A stretch of 64,000 bases of DNA from Lutjanus erythropterus (Eukaryota > Chordata > Actinopteri > Lutjaniformes > Lutjanidae): positions 16,380,204-16,444,203 of the forward strand of contig CM034609.1 of NCBI GenBank assembly GCA_020091685.1. Reading direction: 5' to 3'. This document shows positions 11,846-25,954 of the stretch, piece by piece (position 1 is the stretch's first letter; every line of letters begins with the position of its first letter). A program made the translations under genes and the position numbers. The notes below the pieces were generated by a model that saw nothing but the letters and a program-made list of their open reading frames with translations, searched no databases and was not told where the DNA came from.

Positions 11846-13494
11846 CTGACAAGGAGAACAAGGGAAAAGATTAAAAACTTCATCAGAACATACACACACT
11901 ACATCATCAGGCTCCATGATAAAAGATGTCTTTATTCTTGCCGCCAAAGTCATTTTCAAACTTGTCTGTATTCTGACTACAGGCAGGCAGAGATGACTGC
12001 TGCTGTGTGACTTACAACCCTGGAGAGCTACTGTATAGATATCAGAGAAACTGTGAACTGTAGCACTGACAGTAGCATTTCTCTCATCTAAACTCCAACC
12101 AAATGAACCACCATTAAATACAGTCAGCTATTTTGAGCTGCCATAACAAAGACGCTTTCTCCAACCATCCAATTTGCCATCCTACACCTCCCTCCCACAC
12201 ACAGTCTACACACATACACACACACACAATAATAATCATGCAGACACACAAGCAAAAGAGCTAAATCACAGCTGCACTCGCCTTTAAAACACAGAAACGC
12301 AGCAATTTAAACAGTTCACAAAGTTACAATTTGTTGCTCGGGTTTCTTTCTGCACCCACACATGATATGCAAGAGTTGATATCTCTTTCTTGGAACACTT
12401 AATCAGAAAATTCTGGGATGCAAATGGGTTTGCAAGTTTATTTCTTAGTATTTTGCCCAGATTTAAAAACAAAATGCTTCCAAGGTCAAAGCAGCACAGA
12501 TTTCGTGCTATTAAGACATGAATTTAGCTCAGGGAGGCTATTAAAAAAGCAAAGAGATGGCTCAAGAAGTCATTAAGAAGTCATTAATATCTGGTGAAAA
12601 AAAATGTAATTAAATTAAGTTTGCTATGAGAAACCTGAAGTAAGGGCTTCCCTCAGCCACCACCTGTGAGACACTGTGCTCCCTCATGAGTCAGTGCAGA
12701 CAGATGGGAGTGGAAACACGCAGAAGTCCATACAGTTTACTCATATTACCAAACAGACAAACATCTAATAATCTAATACATAACTCTAAATTTTCTTTAT
12801 TTGCTGGGTGTTGCTTGATACTTCCTCTGATTTGTTGATAGAGTAAGATACAGTATAAAGATCAGATGTAAGTGGAAGCATCTGAATTTGTATTTTTGTG
12901 TTTAAAGTGTCAAGTGAAGCTTGAACACAAACTGATTGCTCTATCTTGCTGTCAACAAACATATCAATAGCAATAGTATTGTTTTTTGCCCCATGTTTCT
13001 ACAAATTTTGCAATAATATCGTTACCATGATTTTTTTAAAGTCAAATTCACATATGGTGATGGTCCATTTTTCCATTCTGAAACTAAAGTACAACAGGTT
13101 GTACACAATTACATGAATTTTAACAGTGCAATTATTTAGATACTTATCTATATGTATATCAATGCAAAATCATTGTCAGGCAATAGCTGATTGGTTCTGA
13201 TATTGTGAAAATATAGACTCCACTTCTAGCTTGATGGATACACCTCCTCTGAGCTAGCAACAGCACAAAGATGCAATGAAACTTAAAACTGTGCATTTTT
13301 CAAAAAGCTATTATGACTGTTATCATAAAGACATGCAGCATTAAAGAGTAAATTTAACTTACATGTACACAGACATTTTGTGCGGCGTGTGAAGAGTTGA
13401 GTCATATATTTAGCCATAGGTTACAGGTTGCAAGCAAGAATTTTTTTTTCTGATTAGCGAATAAATTCTTGAGTTAAGGCTAAAATCATGTTTT

Positions 13495-13680
13495 GTGCGG
13501 TCACAGTGACTTTGACTTTTGACCTCCAAAATCAGATGAGTTCATCTTCGAGTCCAAACCAAATTTGAAGCCAGGTCTGAAGAAATTACGCCATGTTGCT
13601 CCTGAGATTTGACTTTCACAAGAATGGGACGGACAGACAACCGGAAAACACAATGCCTCCAGCCACGCCTGTTATCAGTG
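13495..13680 (+). repeat. Dispersed repeat family B, copy 1
   Basis: It shares with copies at about 47440-47730 and (inverted) 48290-48680 the order 'gtgacctttgacc/tgacttttgacctcc', 'caaatttgaag', 'gaagaaatt', 'cctgagat' and 'aagaatggga', and ends with 'atgcctccagcca'. It is a dispersed teleost-type repeat; class not assigned. Confidence 0.7.
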
Positions 13681-13904
13681 CGTGACTGACCTCGCTGATA
13701 ACAAGAAGACTTTATTCAGTTTTTATATTTTGCATTTTTGTAATAATAAGGTTCTTTATCATTCCAGAATTGTTACTAACACCATATTTTTATGTCCCAG
13801 GTGCTAATTTATTGTCCCCAAATCAATTGGACATCCTTAATTTTGAGGGCTGGCTATGTCCCATCTTTCCAAATAGAAATAAGGATACAGAGCGTTGCCT
13901 GTAC

Positions 13905-13985
13905 CATTCATTGGTTATTTAACCTTTATTTAACCAGGAAGTTCCTTGAGATTAAAATCTCTTTATCAAGGGAGACCTGGCCACC
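13905..13985 (+). repeat. Short dispersed repeat, probable LINE tail
   Basis: The segment has blocks 'aacctttatttaaccagga', 'ttgagattaaaatctc' and 'caagggagacctggcc', which I recall as a common repeat in fish genomes. It may be the 3' end of a LINE; family not certain. Confidence 0.45.
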
Positions 13986-14791
13986 GTTATTATGAAGTCA
14001 GGAGGGTTAGTTACATGATTTGGTTTCAATAAAACCTGAGTAAAAGCTGTTGCAAGCTCACAGAGTTGTGAGTACAGATTAAACTGGTTAGTTGTGGTTC
14101 TGTTCTGTAGTTATTTGACACCTTCACAGTTGACACAATTTTTCTAAACTACTTTTATTTCTACATGTTTATAATTCACTCTAAATCTTGACTGCAACTA
14201 TTAACTTCAAATAAATTTTCATTTTCAAATAGTCACAGTTATCCTGAAAGAGACAATGTACAATAGATCCATTTTAAGAGACTAATCAGACAGAGTCATA
14301 ACTGGGAGCAGGGGAAAAAAGACACTTTTTTTGGCGTGGGATTTCAAGTGTGAAGAACTGTAGTAAACATGCATTGTCCCTTGATAACATAGCACACAGC
14401 AAACATCAATTCTGACAAGTCTGTGAGGCAATGTGACAGACAAGAGATTGCTTGCTCGCTGCCTCGTCTTCACAGGTACATGCTGGACTGAGTGGTGTTG
14501 TAACACTGCACAATAAACATACAGTGACTGGAGAGTCTGTGTCCTTATTGTTGCAGTCTGGAGTCATTCATTGCTCTTTCGGATTGGATTTTGTTCAATA
14601 AATACAAAATATCAGTAACATATTTGCCCGGGGCTTGTTTTTGAATAATGGGAAGTCTTGCTCGTCAAGTTCCAGCAAAGTGAAGGAACACTGTTCAGTT
14701 CTTTTCTACACAGTTCACAGTTTCATTTCAAGTGAGCATCTTTTGCTCCCCATGATTAGTAACATGGCTGAATACCCTGTGAAAGCCACTA

Positions 14792-15495
<704 letters not shown>

Positions 15496-15558
15496 CTGTA
15501 GATGATTCCCTTTCGGTGTAAGAAAAATAAACCGACAGCAATCTCTGCAGCATAAAAC
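15496..15558 (-). CDS. prkca: prkca exon: kinase alpha-E (63 bp)
   Basis: This is the smallest coding exon seen, 63 bp: one base completing Val, 20 codons ([20 protein letters not shown]) and two bases of the split Arg. Donor GTGGGT at 15495-15490; acceptor at 15559-15560. It encodes helix alpha-E, directly before the catalytic loop. The exon length is unchanged from human. Confidence 0.97.
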
Positions 15559-15900
<342 letters not shown>

Positions 15901-16376
15901 CTAGAAAAAAAAAGAAAAGGATGTTATTGCCCAAAGAGCAGCTCTAAATAGATTCACCACAAAGAAAAGGACATCATGTGCACACCACAAAACAAGCGGC
16001 GCATTGCATAAAAAGCATGTGGATATAATGCATCTTATCTAATCATCTACAGCATACAGCACATATTCCCATGGTTATAGACTTATATCTCAAAAGAGAC
16101 ATTAAAATGCCTGATGTGGCCTATTCTTTTGACATAATGGCTGCGGCCAGCTCATATACCTGTATTATACGCCAGGGAGCTTTGATCAGTAAATGTAGTT
16201 TAATATTAAAGACTTCTTGAGTCACCCTGTCTACACACAGAGTTGACGTCATACTGGAGACTTCGTATTCAAGGGTGGTCTCTGCTCAGTATCAATTTTC
16301 TCTGCAGAGAGCTGGCAAAAGAGTGTGAATAAATGTAAGGCAAATAGAGACGTGGTGGTGGAAAGGCAAACACACA

Positions 16377-16419
<43 letters not shown>

Positions 16420-16644
16420 AAGCCAAGGTTATTATAGTTTACTAAAACTATGAAACTTCAGAAAGAAAGAGTGTACTTACAAAAGTAACCTAAATAACAT
16501 AAAAATATACAGGAAATGTCTTAAGTCCTTGTCAGTTTGGTCAAATTTGTCAACATAATAAACATGAGATGCATATGTTTGTTGAGATTGGGACGAAATT
16601 TAAAAAATGTATTAATTAATTTATTGACCAAAGTTTTTACACAC
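15901..16644 (-). other. prkca: prkca intron 10
   Basis: Intron of 744 bp with a (CA)n tract at 16382-16417. No gene is recognised. Confidence 0.9.
16382..16417. repeat. (CA)18 microsatellite
   Basis: About 36 bp of uninterrupted CA dinucleotide in intron 10. Confidence 0.95.
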
Positions 16645-16818
16645 CACAGTCTGGAAGCAGGAGTGCAGCTGCGTGAGGAAAGGCGGTTTGTCTCTCTGGG
16701 CCAGGACCCTCTTCTCCACCATCGTACATTCAACATCATCATCCTGGATCACCACGTCTTTCTTCAGGATCTTGATAGCATATAGCTCCTCCGTTGACTT
16801 CATCTCCGCCAGCATTAC
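16645..16818 (-). CDS. prkca: prkca exon: kinase N-lobe, ATP-binding Lys
   Basis: This exon encodes 58 residues in phase 0, from [16 protein letters not shown] to LHSCFQTV. It holds the ATP-anchoring Lys in YAIKILKK (human K368) and helix alpha-C, whose conserved Glu lies in CTMVEKRVL. The donor is GTGTGT, weaker than its neighbours. The loop after alpha-C reads LAQRDKPPF; human alpha has LALLDKPPF. The rest of the segment is nearly invariant across conventional PKCs. Confidence 0.97.
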
Positions 16819-16935
16819 CTGCAGTTGACAAAGACAACACAGGTCAAAGGTCGCAACGAAACAAATACAAAAACAAATGCATTCTTTGGCTGCCTTATTT
16901 AAGGCGCTAAAATGATTAATAATAATGGCTCTCAC

Positions 16936-17076
16936 CTTCCCGAAGCTGCCCTTCCCCAGCAGGGCCAGGAAGTTGAAGTCGCTCAGTCGGACCCTGTCCA
17001 TGTTACCTGAAGGCAGGCTGAACCGCCGGTGGTCTGACGGTGTGATCACTTTCTTACCTTGGCCCAGCTTGGCTTT
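16936..17076 (-). CDS. prkca: prkca exon: V3 hinge and glycine loop
   Basis: This exon encodes 47 residues in phase 0. The first half ([15 protein letters not shown] and on to NMDRVR) is the variable V3 hinge between the C2 and kinase domains. The second half starts the kinase domain ([17 protein letters not shown]) with the GxGxxG nucleotide loop (human G346 onward). The hinge is one residue longer than human here and the previous exon one shorter, so overall numbering stays aligned. The exon contains an internal CAAG|GTAAGA sequence that resembles a donor, about 17 nt from the acceptor; the reading frame and family alignment show it is not needed. Confidence 0.96.
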
Positions 17077-17153
17077 CTGTGGCATTAAAGTAAAAAAAAC
17101 ATGTTAAAGATTTTAATTTGGTTGTGCGTTTCTTGCACGAGATCTCATGTACA

Positions 17154-17611
17154 TACAAACCCCGATTCCAAAAAAATTAGGATGCTGTGTAAAACACAAA
17201 CTTTTACACTTTGCTTTATGTAGATAAAAAGTCATTCTGAATTTGATGCCTGCAACACGTTCCAAAAAGTCGTGATGGGGGCAACAAAAGAAAGTTGTGA
17301 AGGTGACATTCACGAGCAAAGATGAGGCAACGTTCACCACTGACACCTACTGAGTGTTGTTAAAAGAAAAGGTGATGTATCACAGTGGTAAACATGCTCC
17401 TGTCCAAACTTTTTAGGAACATGCTGCAGGCATCAAATTCAGAATGAGCGTATATTTACAAAAAACAGTAAAGTTTATCAGTATGAACATTAAACATCTT
17501 CTCTGTACTGTAATCAAGTGAATATAGATCAGAAAGTATTTGAAGTTATTGCATTCTGTTTTTATTTTTGTTTTACACAATGTCATACCTTTTTCGGGAT
17601 TGGGGTTTGTA
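17154..17611 (+). mobile_element. Internally deleted Tc1-like element
   Basis: The ends are inverted: it opens 'tacaaaccccgattccaaaa' and closes 'gggattggggtttgta', with similarity continuing about 45 bp inward ('gtgtaaaac' / 'gttttacacaa'). Inside, a fragment matching the end of a Tc1-type transposase reading frame remains on the plus strand, encoding LSVVKRKGD near 17352-17378, followed by the 3' non-coding part. Most of the transposase gene is missing, so it could only move with help. It lies just upstream, in transcript terms, of the V3 exon acceptor. Confidence 0.8.
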
Positions 17612-17636
17612 GTTTAATAATAACACAAATATAGCA

Positions 17637-17675
<39 letters not shown>
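17637..17675. repeat. (AAT)n microsatellite
   Basis: About 13 AAT units, directly beside the right end of the Tc1-like element at 17154-17611. Confidence 0.92.
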
Positions 17676-17676
<1 letters not shown>

Positions 17677-18889
17677 CAAACATGAGTATGAAGCTGTTTG
17701 CACAGCTCTGTTTTGTGTTTTTCACAACTTGACTGTATTATTTACAAGATAAGTAATATGCAGGAAGCCTCCCCCTCTTGTGTGACTTTAGGAGAAGACA
17801 TAGTGAGCTGTCACAGAAGCAGGACTTAATCACAGGTTGTAGCAAACCAACGTGACGACGCTGGAAGTGAGTTCGCCAGCTACTAATTACAGTGGGATTG
17901 TGTGTCATTCTGCAGCTTTTCTGGTAGATTTATATCAGTAAAAATTGATAAACCACACTTTAAAATGTAATAAATATATCTCTCTAAATGGATTCATGAA
18001 GTGAGGTGTATTTATTAGATGATTAATTAGGAATATTGTCGATTGTAGCACAAAGGAAAGCACAATATTAACAAAAGTTATCTTATCTCTATTTTGCATG
18101 CTTGGCCATTACATTATAATATATGATGAAGTCCTTAACTGTTTAGTTATTATGTTATCACACTCTTGTCAGCTGCATATTTGACGTCAGAATCAAATCA
18201 AACTTCTCTATTCTTTCTCTCTCTATGTAGAGAAAGCACAGGAACCCTCATAGTCATTCAGCAGGATCTCAAATGGTGCATTTTGGGAAATTGTGAGGTG
18301 GGCAGTCAGCGGGGTGGAGGGGTGGGGGGTGCCAGCGTCGTAAGGTTCCCTGTTGTCATAATGACTGGCCTGCCAAGCGCGTTTGAACAAAAAGGGCAAT
18401 TAGGAGCCTGCCAGCTCCCATCATGGCTCCAGCGGTTGTCTGTTTCTGTCAGATAGAGCAGAGAAAACAGGCGACCGGTGGGGCACCGAGAGGCTGTTGC
18501 CAGGCCAACCGTTTCTCATTGTGGTAATACACTCAACATGATAGCTGCCACATATTTGACTCAGGTTAAGTGGCTCTACATGCACACCTGTTTGGGTTAA
18601 TTAAGAGCAGAATAATGCAAACATTAACTAGGTGTGTCAGTTGTTGTCACAGAGAAGATACTCTGGCAGAGAGTGGTTCTCATCTTGACCCCTGGCACCT
18701 GTGGCTCTCTATGCTGTCAAGTACAGTAATTCATTGCAGTTCATTTTTCACCCGGCAGCCCAGGTGTAATCAAGTCCCAGAGGATTATAAATTAGCAGAA
18801 CTCAGATCAGACATATTAGATGTTCCATGACAAAGTGCCAAATACATCAATAAGTGCCATCTTTCTTTCTAAGGACACTGTTGGAACGG

Positions 18890-19160
18890 CCTGAAAAGTG
18901 AAGCCAATGTGGAAGAGCCTCAACTTGCATATTTTGGCCAGAAGGGGGCGACTCAACTGGTTGCAAAAAAGTCGGATTGAATGAAAGTCTATTAAAAAAA
19001 TGACCATACTTTATTACCTCAGAGAACAATATCCTAATGAGTTTATGGTCTCAGTCTTTAGTTTTAATTCTGCTTGGATACAGCATGATGATCATTTTGT
19101 AAATTATAGACCCATTTACAGCAAAATAGACGATAAAGCAGGGTATGTTTAGGGCCTAAA
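18890..19160 (+). repeat. Dispersed repeat family A, copy 3
   Basis: Third copy of the family at 3980-4280 and 5925-6175. It shares 'ggccagaagggggcgact', 'aactggttgca', 'gagtttatggtctca', 'tacagcatgatgatcatttt' and 'gataaagcagggtatg'. Confidence 0.75.
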
Positions 19161-22100
19161 ACATCCTCTCCCACTGATATTGCAAGATAAATGATTATAG
19201 AAGGTATTGCATGTAATATGAGGTCCATTATATGGAGGCATTTTGTGATGATGGGTGATTTAAACATTGCTCAATGTAAGACAAAATCAAATCTCCACCC
19301 TTGATTAGAAAGGTGGATGATACAGCTGTTCAGCTTAATTCAAAGCACCTAAAGCTGCATGCACTTTCTGTCAGAAAGTGTCTTTCCTTTTAAATTTAAA
19401 TGCATTTTTTAACATGCATGTTTACAATAATATCTGCAAATCATTAAAATTACTTTTAAGCAGTTTAGAGTTGTGTTTCAATTATTTTGAAATTTTATTT
19501 TAGTTGTAGAATGTAAATTGTATATAAAATTAATACAATTAATGTAATATAATTTAAATGACATCAATATTAATTTTTGCCCTTCATAGGAAAGAATTTG
19601 GGCGCCTCTGCTAATTTTTGCTTTTTTCTTGTGAAATGCTGGATACCTCTTCACGCCTGTTGAAACCTTTAAATGACATGAATTTTTGGTTTTACTGCTA
19701 ATACCTCATGCTCACATTTTTAGTGCCTGTCAACACTACAAATGAAAATGTAAACATCTAGACACTGAATGTCATCACATCACTGCTGTTGTTTTTTTTT
19801 TTTTATCATTTAATATCTTGTAAACATCTGAATAATGTGGTGATCCTGCACATTTTGTTTGCTGCAGCTTACAAAAGTTGTTCTGTCATCACTCTGACCA
19901 GAGCAGCAGAGGCATCGAAATTTAATTTAATTTTCAAAATACAGTACAACATGGACAATTTGTATAAAAATGAGACAACAACAGTTCACAAAAAAATACA
20001 CATCCCTGTTTCAACAAACAAAAGTTTTGAATATTTATGTAAAAGTGGTCACACAAAGTTATATTCAAACACATACACTACAGCCAGTCATATAATAGAT
20101 AAAACACTGCCACCGTGTGGAGAGATTTGGCATGCACACCAATGCCTAAGTGTGCACCCATTCATACTGTGCATTAAGTGAGTGTCCATCCATGCTTCAT
20201 GTCCTAACGGCCTTCTATAGTCCACACCAAAGGTAGACTAGTAGAGGACAGGTGGACTGTGGACCACACTGTCAGCCAATGAGGAGCAGGTATGATGCTC
20301 TCTTGGCTAATGACAGTGCACTGATAGTGGTAAGGAACATATTTACTAACAACAACGCTGTCTGGTGTTGGTGTGTTAGACAGGGAGTACATATAACAAC
20401 ACTTTTATTCTAATTTTGGTTGCATTTTATTTCACAACACACGAATAAGACGTAACAAACTGTACTTCACTTTAGACAAAAACTAGAAATAATATGTTCT
20501 TTATTAGACACTTTATAAGACCCTTATTAGACTTTATCAAAGGGTAATTAGGGACACATTAAACCAGAACTGTACTGTAAAATAAAGTGAAACCACATAT
20601 CTGCTACTTCTAGACCGATGCTTACTTCTTTGATCAAATCCCATTATCTGCCTACAGTGTTAAAAATAAGTCTGTGCAGACAAAATATTCCTTTACCTCT
20701 ATAATTGTGGCCTTTTGGTCGACCTGGTTCACATATTTTTTAAATGCAGAAATAACAGATTTGTGATTTCACTTTAGTTTACTGTACAGTTCTGTTGTAA
20801 TGTGTCCAAAATGAACATTGCATTTTCAGTTTTCGTATAATTTGAGACAAAGTGCAGCTTGTTACATCTTACTAGAGTACAGCTGGGTGCATTGTGTTTA
20901 ATTAGGGCCGCTCTGTTTGTATACTGTTGTTACATCTTATTAGTGTACTGTAGAAAATAAAGCGCAACCCTCATTTTATATGCAGATTAATAGCAGAAAT
21001 CTTGACTGTTAATGCTTTTGAGGCTTCAGTTTCAAAGAGGATGATGCTCTTGTTTATGCTGGAGAACACCAGCTGCGCTGTAAAGCCAAATGCAAATGCA
21101 GCAAATGTCAGACTTTGCTGATCTGACCTTTTACCGCAGGTGCTGCAAGATCCTCAGAATTTATGACTGAATTGTTCCTTTATATTAAAATGATATGTAG
21201 TCCCTTGTGTGAGACAGAAAGAAGGAGGAAGTTAGCAGATGAGAAATAAAAGCAATGTTAATTTAGGGTGTGTATAACGGCAAGCAAATTGGGCTGGTTC
21301 AACTATATGCTGTTGAGAGCCTTTGTTAGTAAATCAGATTAATTTGTGGAAGCCCAGCAGAGATCCACAAACAATCCTAACACAGTCAGTAAAGTGAGTG
21401 TGATGCAAGCTGGCAGCAAGAGAAATAGAGACGGAGCAGGCAGAAGAGCTACCTTGAGATAGTGGATATTTAACTGGCAGGCCTAGAAGAAAGAAGAAAC
21501 TCACTTATTAGTGCGGTCAAAGGTTCATTAGCTGATGTGTGCATGTGAGTCTTTGCTGGGGAAAAGAAAGTGACTACACACACGAGCACACACGTGGACT
21601 GACGAATCATTATTTCTAGATCTGTTTAATCTGTCAGCAAACATTAAAAAACAATCAAAGTCTTGACTGGAGAACAGTATGAATCCTCTTCTGTCACATC
21701 TGGCTGCAACTCTGCAGTTCGCCTCCCCAGTTTCCACGGCAACTGCACAGTTGTGTGAAGACGCTAGCCTCGGAGGAAAGTCAAGGTCAGCGTTGTACAG
21801 TGTGGAGAGAAATGGAAAAATTAAAAACAACAAGCCTGAGTGTCTTGAGATCTGCTGTAAGGAGGTGACATTTACACTCAGTATTAAAACCCCTGTGCTG
21901 TATCCACACACGGAGCTGGAGTTTAATAAAACCGCCCTCACTCTTTCCCATCTTCTGCTTCTCAGTTAAATCCCAGTTAAATCCCAGTTTGTGCACTTGT
22001 TCACATCGCCATGTTTAATATAGCAGCTGCCTTCTACCTGCATGTTAATATTACAGAGGTGAGGACATTATGAGTTTTATTTTAAGATGTTTTAAAGTGT

Positions 22101-22382
22101 CACTGCGATGGAAATCCCACTGACTGAAACTTGCAATAAACAGACAGGCCACTAGAGAGCGACAGTTAGTTGCATATCAGTGTTTTTACAGGATTTGGCT
22201 TCACTACAAATCATCTGTACAATACTGCCAAACATTTTCAAAGCAAACAATAGTGTTTTATGATTTTTTTAAAGTGTTTTTCATTCCGGCATCTTCATTC
22301 ATTCCTCAAAACAGTCTCAAAACTTGCTTGAAGGAAAATCTTTCACAATAAACATCATATTCACTTTTATTTAGGTCAATGT

Positions 22383-23272
22383 TACAAACCCAAATTCCAA
22401 AAAATTGGGATGTTGTGTAAAATATAAATAAAAACAATGCAATTATTTGCCAATACCTTTCAACCTATATTCAACTGAATACAGAAACAAGACATTTAAT
22501 GCTCAAACTGATTAACTTTCTTGATTTTTGTAAATATATACACTCATACTGAATGTGATGTCTGCATAATGTTCCAAAAAAAGTGTGTCAGGACTTTGAT
22601 ACATCACCTTTTCTTTTAACAACACTCTTTTACTACAAAGTCCTGCTGCTGTAACACACGCATAATGTGTCTGGGCAAGGTCTTGCTGAGATAAACAGGG
22701 ACGTCTCTGAAAAAGACACTGTCCAGAGGACAGCACATGCTGCTCTAAAACCTGTTTGTACCTTTCAGCGTCAGTGGGGCCTCCACAGTTGTGACAGTTA
22801 ACCATGCCATGGGCACTAACACATCTCCATACCATGACAGACGCTGACTTTTTGAACTCTGAGCCCAGCAACAATCTGGATGGTCCGTCTCCTCTTTAGC
22901 CCGGAGGACATTTAGATTTTTAAAATGTGGACTTTACAAAAGTCCATCTCAACTGGGCTCAGGCAGTGTTTACGGATGTTGTTTATATATGACTTTCATT
23001 TTGCATGGTAGAGTCATAATTTGCATGTGTAGGTGCAGCTAACTGTGTTTACTGATAACAGTTTTACAAAGTGTCCCTGAGCCCAGGTACAGTAGTATCT
23101 TTTACACAATTATTATGGTTTTAAATGAAATGCTGCCTGACGGTCGAAACTCATAGACATTAAATGTTTGTTTTCAGCCTTGCCCCTTATGTGAAGAGAT
23201 TTCTCCAGAATTATTGCACTTTTTTATTGACATTGTATACAGCGTAACAACTTTTTTGGAATTAGGGTTTGA
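22383..23272 (-). mobile_element. Degraded Tc1/mariner-like transposon
   Basis: Inverted ends: 'tacaaacccaaattcc' at left and 'tttttggaattagggtttg' at right, the same end type as the element at 17154-17611. A minus-strand frame at 22512-22874 resembles the C-terminal half of a fish Tc1-type transposase: SASVMVWRCVSAHGM, then DAERYKQVLEQHVL, then RPCLSQQDLAQTHYACVT, equivalent to the second catalytic Asp region of the DDE domain. The motif that would normally read QQDNAKPH is changed, and downstream frame and length are lost, so the copy is dead. At about 890 bp it is shorter than an intact Tc1 element. Confidence 0.82.
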
Positions 23273-24440
23273 ACATTAGTATTTCACATTAATAAAAGCA
23301 ATCATGATGTTCACTGTGCAGTCTATCAGGAAAGAAAAAGGGAGCAGTTGATAATATATAATGTAAGGTATACTGTAAATGATAAAACATGCAAACAGAC
23401 TAAAGTGGTCCAGGAAGCATGACTGATAGACCCAGAATAATTTCAAGGAAAAATAACACAAAATAGGTCAAATGAATCAAAAGATGACATATTAAACAGC
23501 AGGAAACATCTTTGCATAAAACAGTCGACAAAGTTTTCAAGTGTTTCCCTGGTTTAATGAAAACATGGGGAGAATTAGATGACAAAATTGTGTTGTGTTG
23601 TTTAAGTCTTGACTGCTTATGTTGCTGTAGCAGTTACACAAATAAGAAACAACACAATAAACAGCTTTACATCACAGTCCAATGAGAGCAAGGAAACACA
23701 GCTGAATCATTAAAGCTGTTCTTTCAACAACAACATAAACCCTTTCTCGGCTTTATTTACACTGTCTACATGATTTCTTTTTGTATCTTTTTCTCTCTTA
23801 TGTCTTTACTAAGTCATGTAAACAATCCCAGTGGTGCAGAAGAGTACAGTTTTTAAGGTCATGTTGGCTTGCAGATTTAATCTAATCAGACCTCTAAATA
23901 CACTCGACAAAAATAACACTTTTGTTTTCACTCCCCTAAAGTAAGACTAAGACTAAGACCTAAGACTTTTTCTTTGCACACAACAGGTTTATCTCCCTCA
24001 AGTTTGAGCATAAATTTGCTAAAAATCCGTGTCAGTGAGAACTTAACCTTTGCCAAGATAATCCATCCACCTGACAGGTGTGGCATATAGAGATGCTGAT
24101 TATTGCACAGGTTTTCCTCGAACTGGTCACAATAAAAGGCCACTCTGAAATGTGTACTTTCATCACACAGCACGACGCCACAGATTTCACAAGTTCTGAG
24201 GGAGAATGCAATTGGAATGATGATTGCAGGACTGTCTGCCAGTGAATTAAATGTTTGGTTTGCTAATGCCAGCGCTGTAAACAGTGTGGAGGTGGGGTTA
24301 TGGTATTTTAAAGATGTATTTTATTGGTGGCGATTTGAGCGCACAGCGATACCGTGATGAGATTCTGATTGATGCCCACTGTCGTGTCATCCATTTCCCA
24401 CAAGTGCCTCATGTTGCATGGATCTGTTTACAGTTCCTGG

Positions 24441-25255
24441 GGCCTCATTTATAAAAACGTTCTTAGATTTTTCTTGAACTCAGTCTTAAGATCATTTCCA
24501 ATAAATTCATAAAAGATACTGAGCATTAAAAACCTTACTATACAGGTTATAAGAAGCGTGCATGGAAAAGACTCTCACACAAACAGTGGTGGGTCCTCAA
24601 GAGGTTAGCGTACATACCATCAGTTATATCAGAAGTGGAGAGTATTTCTTCCTTTAAAGAAGAGCAAAGAAAGGCACTGAAGGCTTTTCTCAATGAAAAG
24701 AGAGTTTGATCTGATTGGTTGAAGTTACTCCGTGTTACATGTGACAGACAGATGGTTCATCCAATCATCTGCAAAGTGTTTTTTGAAAGTGCCTGCCCTT
24801 TTCCAAACAGTTTCTAAGGATGACATGATGATCTGGCGTGTCAGGTTAAAATTAACTTAAAATTGGCAACAATCAAAATTAGATCGTAGCAATGGTTAAA
24901 GAAAAATTGAAGCCAAGCAACACATATTATTCATTGGATTAAATAGAGGGGTGACAAAAAACAAACAAGCATGTAGCATGGCACCCTCTGCACCCCTTTA
25001 ACTGATAATTCCTGTCACATTTTTCATAAAGCTAATACAAAATTTTACCACAGGCTTTAACACATATGCATCCCAAGCTGCAATATCCCAACATAACCAG
25101 CAGGAAAATCTATTCAGTCAAATCTAGACTTTGCTTAGAGATTAGATAATTTCCACAACAAAGTAAGATTTTATAAAAAACAATTATACATGGTTACCTG
25201 GGTAACACATACTTAATATCAGGTCTGATCATGAGTACGCTTTATAAATGAGGCC
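24441..25255. mobile_element. 815-bp DNA element, perfect 15-bp inverted ends
   Basis: The ends are exact inverses: 'ggcctcatttataaa' at left and 'tttataaatgaggcc' at right. The interior has only short open frames. Teleost DNA transposons with this end are, as I recall, common; I think of PIF/Harbinger-like but cannot confirm. The interior may hold a transposase remnant too decayed to read. Confidence 0.65.
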
Positions 25256-25954
25256 GAAGCTGAAAACATCCCAGTTCTTGCATGGCCCGCACACACGCCA
25301 GGCATGTCACCCACTGAGCATGTTTGTGATGCTCTGGATTGATGTGTACCACAGTCCTAGTCTTGTGAGATCCACAGTTCAGTGCCAAATAAATGTTTGG
25401 TTTTTTTCAAGGCAAAACTGCACATTTCAGAATGACCTTTTACTGTGACCAGCCCGATGTGCAATCATCTTCATCAATTTGAGAGAAAAAGCCTTTTGTG
25501 TTCACAAAATGACTAAAATCTTTTATTTCAAGTTGTGAGACCAAAATTTTGACCTCGTGTTTTTGTTGAGTGGAACTTGAGGTTGTAAGTTTCAGGTTAG
25601 GTTTTTTTGAAAAGTTGTCTGCCCTTTATTGCTTTGGAACCACTGGATGTTGTTCATGGCTGTTTCCCTTGACAGAGGTGATGATTATGAATTATTATTT
25701 GCGTCGCTTGATTCCCTTTGTCAACTATGAGTTTGTACTGTATGTGTATATATGGGATTTTCCTTTAAAACCAAGAATATTCACTTTTAATTCCAGGAGA
25801 ATGTGATCTGCCTCTCTGACACGCGGGGTGAAAAGCACAAGTGGAAACAGGCACAAGGTTACCATGGTGACAGGAGAAAGGAGCGTGACGGAGAAAACCC
25901 ACTTACGCTTTTATGGAATGTTATAAACTTCTCAACCTCCCTCCCTGTCCTCAC

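Larger units (their letters stand above)
17077..25954 (-). other. prkca: prkca intron 8 (V3 intron)
   Basis: Intron of 8.9 kb, rich in mobile-element remains: a Tc1-like internally deleted copy (17154-17611), an (AAT)n run, repeat family A copy 3 (about 18890-19160), a longer Tc1-like copy (22383-23272) and an 815-bp inverted-end element (24441-25255). At 20560-20970 two similar blocks ('ttgttacatctta', 'actgtaaaataaagtg') suggest another old repeat. No exon is recognised. Confidence 0.85.
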
